This document shows positions 7,222 to 13,453 of a DNA stretch of 17,416 nucleotides, piece by piece. The number at the start of each line of letters is the position of its first letter. Within the stretch, counting starts at the first letter, position 1. Position numbers and translations under genes: made by a program. The DNA comes from Nitrospirota bacterium. GTDB taxonomy: Bacteria; NPL-UPA2; JAADIA01. The stretch covers positions 1 to 17,416 of the forward strand of contig JAADIA010000016.1 in NCBI GenBank assembly GCA_013151555.1, in the 5' to 3' direction. The notes under the pieces are model-generated. The model saw only the letters and a program-made list of their open reading frames with translations, had not been told where the DNA came from and searched no databases.

Positions 7222-8595
7222 TTATCCGGGATGATTATATCTCCTCAACCGGAATTCTACTCCCAGTTCCTCCCGGGCTATTTTCTCACACCGGGTTACG
7301 TCCACTCCTTCCATATCCAGAACCGTTACCTCAACCCGGGGGATATATTTTTTGCACTCCCTCACAAACTCTTTTACCTTCTCATAGGTATTCTTCCCAA
7401 ACTCCGGGTGGCAAAGAGAAAAATATTTACTCCCGTTCTCGGCATTTAAACTCACCGAGACGGCCTCAATCAGACCAGCCAGCTCCGGCACGATATTTTT
7501 GCCGTGAATGAGGTTCCCCTGGCCGTTAGTGACTATCCTTACGAGAACCCCTTCTTTCTTCAGGTAGCGGGAAACCTCCAGGATGGTATCCAGGCGAAGG
7601 AGAGGCTCACCATAACCGCAGAAGACGACCTCCTTATAGCCTTGGGGATTGCCCAGAGCTTGAATAATTTCTTCCGCCGCAGGTTCCTGCTCCATCTTCA
7701 GATTATGACCCCTGACGAAATCGGTGAAATCGCGGACACAGAAGGTGCAATTGTTAGTGCAGCGGTTGGTTATATTCAAGTAGAGAGAGTCCCGGATGGG
7801 ATAAGCAATCTTACTTTTTTCCTTTCTCTCACCTATTCCCAGGAGGTATTTGGTATTTAGGGTAGTGATCCGGCAGATATCTTCCCGGCTTAAGTTATGC
7901 AGGCGGGCCAATTCCTCAGCAACATACTTTACAAAAGCCGGCTCATTTCTCTTGCCCCGTTGCGGTTGGGGCGCGAGAAAAGGACTATCGGTCTCTACGA
8001 GCAGCCTATCTGTGGGAAGGTCCTTGACTACCTCCCGTAGGCTTTCGGCATTAGGATAAGTTATCTGCCCCGCCACCGAGATATAAAAACCTAACTCCAG
8101 GCATTCCTGCGCCAGGACCCGACTGCCGGAGAAACAATGGAGAATCCCTTTTACCTTTTCTGCTTTTTCCTCTTTCAGGATAGAGAGGGTATCCCCGTCC
8201 GCCTCCCGATTATGAACTATCAAGGGCAGCCTGAGTTTCTTAGCCAGGGCTATCTGCCGGCGGAAATTTTCCTTTTGCTTATCCTTTGGAGCCGGGTTGC
8301 GATAGTAATCTAACCCCGTTTCCCCGATAGCTACCACCTTACCGTTCTCAGCCAACTTCTCCAGAATTCGATAATCGTCTTCCTTAACCTTTCCCGCCTC
8401 ATGAGGATGGATACCGACAGCAGCATAGATGAAATCATGTTTTTCGGCTAATTCAACCGATTTTTTGCTGCGTTCAAGGCTCGTCCCTACGTTTATGATA
8501 AATGCAATTCCCTCTTCCCGAGCCCGGGAGATAACCCCATCCCTGTCCCCGTCGAATTTACCAAAATCCAGATGGCAATGACTATCGATAAGCAT
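7222..8595 (-). CDS. TatD-family metal-dependent hydrolase fused to a radical SAM domain
   Basis: A single 457-residue frame with two complete domains. Residues 1-255 are a TatD nuclease/amidohydrolase: DSHCHLD (His6, His8), AIGETGLDYY (Glu92), IVHNREAD (His128), LHCFSG (His153) and LLVETDSPFLAP (Asp203), the full set of metal ligands. Residues 265-457 are a radical SAM domain with the cluster motif CTNNCTFC (Cys279, Cys283, Cys286), VVFCGYGEPLLR as the SAM-binding GGE-like strand, and RIVTNGQG. TatD enzymes act as 3'-5' DNases or related hydrolases. A radical SAM partner encoded next to or fused to TatD is a known family association, but its substrate is unknown to me. ATG at 8595 with GAGGAG about 12 bases upstream and its own promoter. 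It is divergent from the CDP-alcohol transferase gene and is the first gene of the left-hand minus-strand run. Confidence 0.9.
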   Translation of the reverse strand: MLIDSHCHLDFGKFDGDRDGVISRAREEGIAFIINVGTSLERSKKSVELAEKHDFIYAAVGIHPHEAGKVKEDDYRILEKLAENGKVVAIGETGLDYYRNPAPKDKQKENFRRQIALAKKLRLPLIVHNREADGDTLSILKEEKAEKVKGILHCFSGSRVLAQECLELGFYISVAGQITYPNAESLREVVKDLPTDRLLVETDSPFLAPQPQRGKRNEPAFVKYVAEELARLHNLSREDICRITTLNTKYLLGIGERKEKSKIAYPIRDSLYLNITNRCTNNCTFCVRDFTDFVRGHNLKMEQEPAAEEIIQALGNPQGYKEVVFCGYGEPLLRLDTILEVSRYLKKEGVLVRIVTNGQGNLIHGKNIVPELAGLIEAVSVSLNAENGSKYFSLCHPEFGKNTYEKVKEFVRECKKYIPRVEVTVLDMEGVDVTRCEKIAREELGVEFRLRRYNHPG

Positions 8596-8624
8596 CTTTT
8601 CTTTAACTCCTCTTTCTCTCCCTA

Positions 8625-8653
8625 ATTATAGCTCTTAGAAAGAGCTAAGGCAA
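8625..8653 (-). promoter_or_regulatory. sigma-70-type promoter of tatD-rSAM with inverted repeat in the spacer
   Basis: On the minus strand TTGCCT (8648-8653) and TATAAT (8625-8630) are separated by exactly 17 bases. The predicted transcript start is near 8618, giving a leader of about 22 bases with GAGGAG inside it. The spacer region, 8629-8647, is a perfect inverted repeat with 8-base arms (TAGCTCTT, then AGA, then AAGAGCTA), placed where a repressor would cover the promoter. The operator role is inference. Confidence 0.6.
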
Positions 8654-8692
8654 GAAAACTCGTTCCTTGCTCCTCATTTCTTTTTTTATTTG

Positions 8693-8721
8693 TTGCTTAA
8701 GGGGAAGCATGATACTATATT
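8693..8721 (+). promoter_or_regulatory. sigma-70-type promoter of the CDP-alcohol transferase gene
   Basis: TTGCTT (8693-8698) and TATATT (8716-8721) are spaced by 17 bases on the plus strand. A transcript starting near 8728 would leave only about 8 bases before the upstream GTG at 8736. It would leave 23 bases, with GGGG about 11 bases ahead, before the ATG at 8751. This is the main reason the ATG is preferred as start. Confidence 0.5.
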
Positions 8722-8750
8722 AGGTAGAAGGTTAAGTGGGGATTTTGAGA

Positions 8751-9425
8751 ATGAAGAAAAAACAAAAATTTGCCGGGGATAAAAAAAAAGGAGAGTCACT
8801 CTTTTATAGCTTTGAAAATAAGATTGCAGAGAAATACGCTTCAAGAGTTCCGAAAAGTATCGAGACTTATCATCTCACTCTTGCAACAATTCTTTGGAGT
8901 GCCCTTATAATCCTGTTCAGCTATTTTGCAAAGGAAAATATAAACTGGCTTTGGCTTGTTTCTTCGATGATTCTTTTTCAGTATATTACGGATTTATTTG
9001 ATGGGGCAATCGGAAAACATAAGAAAACCAATCTCGTGAGATGGGGCTTTTACATGGACCATTTTCTCGACTATGTGTTCCTGGCATCTATAATGATCGG
9101 CTATTCTTTTATCTTTCCCCAGTATATCTACCTCCACTTTTTTATCTTTGCGATCTTTGTAGCCTTTATGGTAAATTCATTCCTTGCCTTTGCAGCAACA
9201 AACGAATTTAAAATATCTTACTTAAAAATTGGGCCAACTGAAGTTCGTCTTATCTTTGTTTTAGCTAATACTGCTATAATTTTGTTAGGCAAGACATATC
9301 TTGCCGGCCTTACTCAGTACATTTTACTCTTTTCTTTTTTAGGGTTGATTATAGTCGTCTACCAAACCCAGAAACATCTTTGGAAGCTTGATATGAAGGA
9401 GAAAAAAAACAAACGGAGGGGATAA
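8751..9425 (+). CDS. CDP-alcohol phosphatidyltransferase-like membrane protein
   Basis: A 224-residue integral membrane protein with a charged, lysine-rich N-terminus and about six hydrophobic segments. The family motif D-x2-DG-x2-AR-x(8-9)-G-x3-D-x3-D is recognisable at residues 81-107: ITDLFDGAIGKH (Asp81, Asp84, Gly85) then GFYMDHFLD (Gly99, Asp103, Asp107). All acidic metal and CDP ligands are kept, but the usual AR pair is GK (88-89). Enzymes of this family join a CDP-diacylglycerol or CDP-alcohol to an alcohol in phospholipid synthesis. The product here cannot be assigned. It is the only plus-strand gene in the window, has its own promoter, and is visibly richer in A and T than its neighbours, so recent acquisition is possible. 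Its last codons (KKNKRRG) overlap the terminator of the opposing cytochrome operon. A GTG at 8736 is an alternative start. Confidence 0.8.
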   Translation: MKKKQKFAGDKKKGESLFYSFENKIAEKYASRVPKSIETYHLTLATILWSALIILFSYFAKENINWLWLVSSMILFQYITDLFDGAIGKHKKTNLVRWGFYMDHFLDYVFLASIMIGYSFIFPQYIYLHFFIFAIFVAFMVNSFLAFAATNEFKISYLKIGPTEVRLIFVLANTAIILLGKTYLAGLTQYILLFSFLGLIIVVYQTQKHLWKLDMKEKKNKRRG

Positions 9426-9446
9426 GAAATCCCCTCCGTCGCGTTT
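9407..9446 (-). terminator. intrinsic terminator of the hdr-flx-menA-cytochrome transcription unit
   Basis: A perfect 10-bp stem (ACGGAGGGGA at 9413-9422 and its complement at 9430-9439) encloses a 7-base loop. On the minus strand it is followed by TTTGTTTTTTTTC, a good U-tract. An outer AAAC/GTTT pair (9407-9410, 9443-9446) extends the stem. The plus strand lacks a T-run after the hairpin, so it serves mainly the minus-strand cytochrome gene that stops at 9499. The stop codon of the plus-strand gene (9423-9425) lies in the loop. Confidence 0.75.
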
Positions 9447-9498
9447 GTCCGGATTATCGAAGTGAATAATTTTAACGGAGCCTATCTTTCTCTCAACC

Positions 9499-9957
9499 TT
9501 ACTTCCCCGCTCTGGCTGCTGCTGCTTTATCAGAGACATGCGGATTGTGGCAACTACTACAATCCTTGGGAACAACCTCAATAGTGGCTCTCTTTTTAGC
9601 CTTGTCTGACATAGGCACTGCCATATGCTCACTTCCCGGTCCATGGCAGGATTCACATTGCACCCCTTCCAATCCCGGGGTTGACGCCGAATCCTTAAAT
9701 CCACCCGGTCGGTCATAGCCGGTAGTGTGACACTTATAACATTTTTCCTTGTCGGACTCATTGGCAATGAGCTTATAAGCCTTGGACATATCTGTCTTTT
9801 GCCAGGTTTTATACTGCTTAAAGTGGCACATCATACACTTCTTGGCTCCCACATATTTCGCCTGGGGCGAAGGTCCCGCAAAACTTACCCCTTGTGCCAG
9901 GAAGAAAATGACGATACCCATCGCTGACGGAATAACTACCCCCAAAATCCTTCTCAC
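9499..9957 (-). CDS. secreted four-heme cytochrome c, cytochrome c554-like
   Basis: A 152-residue protein with an N-terminal signal (positive RR, hydrophobic core ILGVVIPSAMGIVIFFLA, cut probably after VSFAG) and four CxxCH heme sites: CMMCH (41-45), CYKCH (73-77), CESCH (101-105) and CSSCH (133-137). The opening pattern YVGAKKCMMCHFKQYKTWQKTDMSKAY is typical of the cytochrome c554-like family of multiheme proteins, found in periplasmic electron transfer. Heme attachment would occur outside the cytoplasmic membrane. Partner and redox role are not visible. Start choice: AAGGGGGTGA, a near-perfect Shine-Dalgarno, is 9 bases from a GTG at 9957 but only 3 from a TTG at 9963, so I use the GTG. It is the last gene before the terminator, and the 172 bp upstream of it hold a REP-like element. 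Membership in the hdr-flx operon is plausible but not shown. Confidence 0.85.
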   Translation of the reverse strand: MRRILGVVIPSAMGIVIFFLAQGVSFAGPSPQAKYVGAKKCMMCHFKQYKTWQKTDMSKAYKLIANESDKEKCYKCHTTGYDRPGGFKDSASTPGLEGVQCESCHGPGSEHMAVPMSDKAKKRATIEVVPKDCSSCHNPHVSDKAAAARAGK

Positions 9958-9976
9958 CTTCAATCACCCCCTTAAT

Positions 9977-10116
9977 GAGCACATCATCCGCCTCAGGCGG
10001 ATGATAAGTGCGAATTAACTCCGAAGCTTAAGGGGAAATTATCGCAGAGAATTTCCCCTTGCCTAAGCAAGTGAGTAAGCACATCACCCGCCTGAGGCCG
10101 GTGATCAGTGCGAATT
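9977..10116. repeat. REP/BIME-like element: two 40-bp palindromic repeats around a hairpin
   Basis: Two 40-bp copies (9977-10016 and 10077-10116, 34 of 40 identical, starts exactly 100 bp apart) each begin with (A/G)AGCACATCA and end with AGTGCGAATT. Copy 1 contains a perfect palindrome with 11-base arms (ATCATCCGCCT and complement) around one base. In copy 2 the T-A pair at repeat positions 11 and 25 is replaced by C-G, a compensatory change, while positions 13 and 23 become mismatched. Between them, 10026-10068 forms a separate hairpin with a perfect 10-bp core (AAGGGGAAAT and complement). It fills the gap between menA and the cytochrome gene. Confidence 0.75.
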
Positions 10117-10129
10117 TTATTGCTTTGAA

Positions 10130-11050
10130 TCAGCCAACGAAAACCTTGTCCAGGATATATCCTACCGCCAGCAAAAGTCCCACCAGGGAATGTAAACCGA
10201 TGGTAGCCGCATTAGCAGGAAGTAGTTTATAGGGCTCCCCGAAGTTAGCCTTGGCTACCCTGACGGCTTTTAAAGCCAGAGGAAGAGTAACTAAGGCGAT
10301 AAGGGTAAACCAGGGGAAAATTTTCAAGAATGTTGCCAACACGATAAATAGATAAGTTGAACCGAGTAAAAGAAAATATCCTTTTATTGCTTTTCTTTTC
10401 CCCCAGATAACTACAAGGGTCCTTTTGTTAACCTTTTTGTCGGCTTCGTAATCGGGAAATTCGTTGATATAGAGAACGAGGGCAATTAACATGCTCACCG
10501 GAATAGATGCCCATAAGGGTGCCCAGGATAAACTCCGGGCCTGAACATAATAAGAACCGATAACCACCAGTGGTCCGAATCCTAAGCTAACGGTTAATTC
10601 TCCAAAGCCCGTATATCCAATCCGCAGAGGGTCCGCCGTATAAAAGAATCCTAAGGCAACTCCGATCACTCCCAAGACCAGAATTATGTTCCCGGGAAAG
10701 ATATAATTCAAGTATAAACCGATTAACCCTCCTAAAGCAAAGAAGGTTAAGGCTGCGTAAAGAACCTTCCGGGGCTTGACTAACTTGTCCTGAATTACCC
10801 GACTTCCTCCGCTAAAAGGGGTAGGCGCCTTATTGCCCGCGTCGTTGCCACTGGTATGGTCGAAGTAATCGTTATTAAGATTAGTCCCGGCATGGATGAA
10901 GACAATTCCTATTAAGGTCAGCCAGAAATATCCCCAGTTGAAAAGTCCGGTTTGATGCCAGGCAACAACTGCGCCTAATATTACCGGCACCACCGTGGCA
11001 GTAAAGAAGGGAGCCCGAATTGCTTTTAGCCAGATTTTTAACCCACCCAT
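10130..11050 (-). CDS. menA: UbiA-family prenyltransferase, probably 1,4-dihydroxy-2-naphthoate polyprenyltransferase
   Basis: A 306-residue polytopic membrane protein with about eight or nine hydrophobic segments. Both prenyl-diphosphate-binding motifs of the UbiA superfamily are present: NLNNDYFDHTSGND (residues 57-70) and YINEFPDYEADKKVNKRTL (about 194-212), with the Asp-x3-Asp spacing intact. The N-terminal WLKAIRAPFFTATVVPVILG and the wording around motif 1 are closest to MenA, which attaches the isoprenoid tail during menaquinone synthesis. Other UbiA enzymes (heme O, chlorophyll, archaeal lipid types) remain possible. ATG at 11050 with GAGG about eight bases before it. It is downstream of flxA by 210 bp and upstream of the cytochrome gene. 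If it is MenA, the cell has a quinone pool, which fits a cytochrome neighbour. No other men gene is in the window, so the assignment rests on sequence feel and context. Confidence 0.8.
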   Translation of the reverse strand: MGGLKIWLKAIRAPFFTATVVPVILGAVVAWHQTGLFNWGYFWLTLIGIVFIHAGTNLNNDYFDHTSGNDAGNKAPTPFSGGSRVIQDKLVKPRKVLYAALTFFALGGLIGLYLNYIFPGNIILVLGVIGVALGFFYTADPLRIGYTGFGELTVSLGFGPLVVIGSYYVQARSLSWAPLWASIPVSMLIALVLYINEFPDYEADKKVNKRTLVVIWGKRKAIKGYFLLLGSTYLFIVLATFLKIFPWFTLIALVTLPLALKAVRVAKANFGEPYKLLPANAATIGLHSLVGLLLAVGYILDKVFVG

Positions 11051-11092
11051 AAAAAAACCTCACAACGCCGGGCAGAACTTAAAGCTCTCCCT

Positions 11093-11148
11093 GACCGGAT
11101 TTACAGGATGAAAATTCAACTGAGTTAACGTTGTTGACAGGATTTAAG
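11093..11148. repeat. GACAGGATT-family repeat, two direct copies
   Basis: GACCGGATTTACAGGAT (11093-11109) and GACAGGATTTAAG (11136-11148) lie in the same orientation in the 210-bp gap between flxA and menA. The rest of this gap (11149-11260) shows AT-rich sequence with no gene or clear hairpin. Confidence 0.6.
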
Positions 11149-11260
11149 TTGATAGCCACAGAAAAAGTTTAAGACCTTGTTACTCCCGTTCAAAAAAAAC
11201 CAGGAAATTTTCTTCGTGACCTTGTTGTGCCCCGCAGTTTTTATACTTGGCTATGTTTTT

Positions 11261-12130
11261 TTAAATCTCTTCCTGAAATTGTTCAATCTGAGCATAAGTA
11301 AACACCGGCCCATCTTTACAAACATAAACACTCCCGATATTACAACGGCCGCATTTACCCAACCCACAGGTCATCTTCCTTTCCAGGGTAGTAATAATCT
11401 GTTGGGAAGAAAAATTCATCTTATTTAACGTCACCAGAACAAACTTAATCATAATAGGAGGACCGCAGGTTATCACCAAGCTATTTCCCGGAGAAGGGTT
11501 TACCTTTTCCAGGATAGTCGGCACAAAACCGATTTCCCCTTTCCAATCCTCCGCCTCCCCACCAGGATCAACAGTCAGGGTTAATTTCACGCCGGGAGTA
11601 TTCTGCCACTGCTTCAGTTCATCCTTGTAAACCAGGTCAGCTATGCTTCTTGACCCATAGACGATAATAACATCTTTAAAGTCATCTCTTCTATCAATCA
11701 CATTCCAGATTAGAGAGCGCAGCGGCGCCAGGCCAATTCCTCCGCCGACGAATATCAAATTCTTTCCCTTCATCTCCTCCACCGGGAAACCGTTTCCGTA
11801 AGGACCTCTGATACCTACGATGTCCCCTTCCTCCAGATCATGAATGGCCTGAGTTACTTTACCCATTTTCTTAATGCTGCATTCGATATAACCCTCCCGG
11901 GTAGGAGAAGAAGCCAGACAGAAAGGGGATTCTCCTACTCCGAATATAGAGAATTCAATAAACTGCCCCGGCTTATAGGTAAATGATTTCCGCAGTTCCT
12001 CATCCTGGAAGACGAGCTTGAAAGTCTTTATATCCTGAGTCTCTTCTCTTATCTCCTTGATTGCAGCTAAATGCGGAAGATAAATGTTTTCTGGGGGTTC
12101 AGAACTCCCCGGCTTCAGGACTTCAGTCAT
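11261..12130 (-). CDS. flxA: FlxA-like FAD/NAD(P)H oxidoreductase with [2Fe-2S] site
   Basis: A 289-residue protein of the ferredoxin-NADP reductase superfamily, in the branch that includes sulfhydrogenase gamma subunits. An FAD-binding barrel (KPGQFIEFSIFG, then SPFCLASSP as the flavin motif, IRGPYGNGFP) precedes an NAD(P)-binding domain with FVGGGIGLAPLRSL (GGGIG at 129-133) and TCGPPIM (221-227). The C-terminal CGLGKCGRCNIGSVYVC gives Cys255, Cys260, Cys263 and Cys271 for a [2Fe-2S] cluster. In Flx-Hdr complexes this subunit oxidises NAD(P)H and passes electrons to the iron-sulfur subunits. With no hydrogenase or formate dehydrogenase genes alongside, that is its expected role here. AAGGAG lies eight bases before the ATG at 12130. 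It is the last flx gene, 122 bp after flxB, with a tandem repeat in that gap. Confidence 0.87.
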   Translation of the reverse strand: MTEVLKPGSSEPPENIYLPHLAAIKEIREETQDIKTFKLVFQDEELRKSFTYKPGQFIEFSIFGVGESPFCLASSPTREGYIECSIKKMGKVTQAIHDLEEGDIVGIRGPYGNGFPVEEMKGKNLIFVGGGIGLAPLRSLIWNVIDRRDDFKDVIIVYGSRSIADLVYKDELKQWQNTPGVKLTLTVDPGGEAEDWKGEIGFVPTILEKVNPSPGNSLVITCGPPIMIKFVLVTLNKMNFSSQQIITTLERKMTCGLGKCGRCNIGSVYVCKDGPVFTYAQIEQFQEEI

Positions 12131-12149
12131 TTTAAATACTCCTTACTAA

Positions 12150-12214
12150 CAGGATTAAGCATTAAGGATTAAGTTGTAAGTATTAAGTATTAAGTATTAA
12201 GTATAAGGATTAGG
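12150..12214. repeat. tandem TTAAGTATTA / AAGGATTAAG repeat
   Basis: Repeats of AGGATTAAGCATTAAGGATTAAG followed by three consecutive TATTAAG-type units and a final ATAAGGATTAGG fill most of the 122-bp flxB-flxA gap. The last codons of flxB (KDKTKD, stop at 12253) are written in similar AAGGATTAAG-like words, so the gene may end inside an old repeat. There is no gene and no strong hairpin. Confidence 0.6.
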
Positions 12215-12252
12215 CAAAAAACTTAATTCTTGGAGCGAACGAAGTGAGCGTC

Positions 12253-13260
12253 TTAATCCTTTGTCTTATCCTTTGAGCATTGATTAACTATCTCGACAAT
12301 ATCCACCTTTACAGGACATTCTCTTAAACATCTCCCACAACCAACACAAGCTATCTCACCAAAATTCTTCTTGAAATAACTGAACTTATGATATACCCTC
12401 TGCCGGTACCGGGTCTTCTTCTCCCTCCGGGGATTCTCTCCCGAAGTCATCTTGGTAAAAGGGGAAAAGCTACAGCTATCCCAAAACCTGATGCAGTCCC
12501 TTCCCTCATAGCTGAGGTCAAAACAGAAACAGGTAGGACAGAGATAGGTACATACTCCGCAGGATATACATTTCCGGGATACTTTCTCCCAATAAGGATC
12601 CTCAAAAAAAGATTCTAAATCCGGGGGGGGCTGGCATGTTTTGCGGATTTTCTTCTTCGCCGCTTCTTCTAATTCCTTCTTCCTGGTTCTCTCTCCCTCT
12701 CCACTCTCCTTACCACAACCTTGAAACAATTCCTCGCCCTTAGCTGTTATCCCTTCTACCAGGTAAGAATCATCACCGAGGTCGGTTATAAGAACATCCA
12801 AGCCTTCTTTTGCATGAGGCCCGGCGTTTAAGGAGAGACAAAAGCAAGAATCCAAAGGCTCGTTACAAGCCAAGCCAACCAGCACACTCTTCGCTCTCTT
12901 CTCTAAATAATACGAATCTTTATATTCTCCATCAAACATCTTATCGAACATAAGCAGGCTTTTAGCATCACAAGGCCTGACTCCCCAGATTACTCTCTTT
13001 CTGTTCTCCTGGTGTTCACTGGATAAACCTACCTTTCCTTCCCTAATCTCATGCTTAAAAAGTTCCTCCCGGGGAGGAAAGAAAAATTCTTTCACCGGCT
13101 TCAAAGAATTGGGATAAGCAAAGAACACTTCTTCCGGGTTCTTTACAGGTTTGAAGAGAACAAGGTCCCCTTCCTTCCCCGGAGCTAAGAGCTCGGAGGT
13201 TTTCATCAAGCCTTCAAGAATTTTCTTCAGGTCTTCTTTACTAACTATCTTCTCTGTCAT
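12253..13260 (-). CDS. flxB: FlxB-like 4Fe-4S dicluster subunit (sulfhydrogenase beta-like)
   Basis: A 335-residue iron-sulfur protein resembling the beta subunit of cytoplasmic sulfhydrogenases and the FlxB/FloxB subunit of flavin oxidoreductase complexes. The N-terminal half contains a VIWGVRPCDAKSL motif (Cys97) and further cysteines (ACNEPLDSCFCLS) seen in this family. The C-terminal third has two ferredoxin motifs: CISCGVCTYLCPTCFCFD (Cys231, 234, 237, 241) and CVGCGRCLRECPVKVD (Cys305, 308, 311, 315). It should wire FlxA to the rest of the complex. No NiFe hydrogenase subunit is nearby, so the hydrogenase version is disfavoured. The ATG at 13260 overlaps, as ATGA, the stop of a 58-codon frame that runs through the repeat between flxC and flxB. 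Its own upstream signal (GGAATAGAGAT) is weak. The tail KDKTKD looks repeat-derived. Confidence 0.85.
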   Translation of the reverse strand: MTEKIVSKEDLKKILEGLMKTSELLAPGKEGDLVLFKPVKNPEEVFFAYPNSLKPVKEFFFPPREELFKHEIREGKVGLSSEHQENRKRVIWGVRPCDAKSLLMFDKMFDGEYKDSYYLEKRAKSVLVGLACNEPLDSCFCLSLNAGPHAKEGLDVLITDLGDDSYLVEGITAKGEELFQGCGKESGEGERTRKKELEEAAKKKIRKTCQPPPDLESFFEDPYWEKVSRKCISCGVCTYLCPTCFCFDLSYEGRDCIRFWDSCSFSPFTKMTSGENPRREKKTRYRQRVYHKFSYFKKNFGEIACVGCGRCLRECPVKVDIVEIVNQCSKDKTKD

Positions 13261-13433
13261 ATCTCTATTCCGTTCATTTTATCCAGGCCCATAGGGAGTA
13301 AATTGAAAAATCCCAAACTCAAAATCCCAATACTACCAAATAAATTCCAATGACCAAATCCCAAAAAGGGCTTCTGAGAGTTAGGAGTTGGGCTTTTGGA
13401 TTTATTTTGGATTTGGGATTTTATGTTCCTCAC
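13257..13433 (-). CDS. possible 58-residue repeat-derived ORF, coupled to flxB
   Basis: A frame opens at GTG (13431-13433) five bases after GGAGG within GGAGGAG, the strongest Shine-Dalgarno in this gap, and runs 58 codons to a TGA at 13257-13259 that overlaps the flxB ATG as ATGA. The product begins VRNIKSQIQNKSKSPTPNSQ and continues with FLGFGHWNLFGSIGILSLGF, and ends DKMNGIEI. Nearly all of it is written in the TTTGGGATTT/AAATCCC repeat, first in one orientation and then the other, so it may have no protein function. Its value could be translational coupling into flxB after a repeat separated flxB from its ribosome binding site. I do not recognise a family. It may simply be untranslated spacer. 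Confidence 0.35.
   Translation of the reverse strand: MRNIKSQIQNKSKSPTPNSQKPFLGFGHWNLFGSIGILSLGFFNLLPMGLDKMNGIEI
13305..13425. repeat. TTTGGGATTT-family inverted repeat between flxC and flxB
   Basis: The plus strand carries AAATCCC-type words at 13308-13361 and the opposite wording (TTTGGATTT, TTTGGGATTT) at 13395-13422. One half pairs imperfectly with the other, for example AAAATCCCAATAC with the ATTTGGGATTTT end. A related fragment (AAATCCCAAATCTC) precedes hdrA at 17106-17120. Together with a few flanking bases it makes up nearly the whole flxC-flxB spacer. Confidence 0.65.
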
Positions 13434-13453
13434 AATCTCCTCCAGATTAGGAG

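Noticed and set aside
9339-9767. 142-codon minus-strand frame overlapping the cytochrome gene
   Set aside because: It is out of frame with the four CxxCH motifs, crosses the terminator, and its translation looks random.
11177-11428. 83-codon plus-strand frame starting in the flxA-menA gap with a hydrophobic start
   Set aside because: Most of it is antisense to the conserved 3' end of flxA. The hydrophobic look comes from T-rich sequence and there is no good ribosome binding site.
12229-12252. GGAGCGAACGAAGTGAGCG motif after flxA's upstream repeat, considered as a hairpin or operator
   Set aside because: It contains a direct GAGCG repetition and not complementary arms, so no stable hairpin forms. 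I see no evidence of a binding site.
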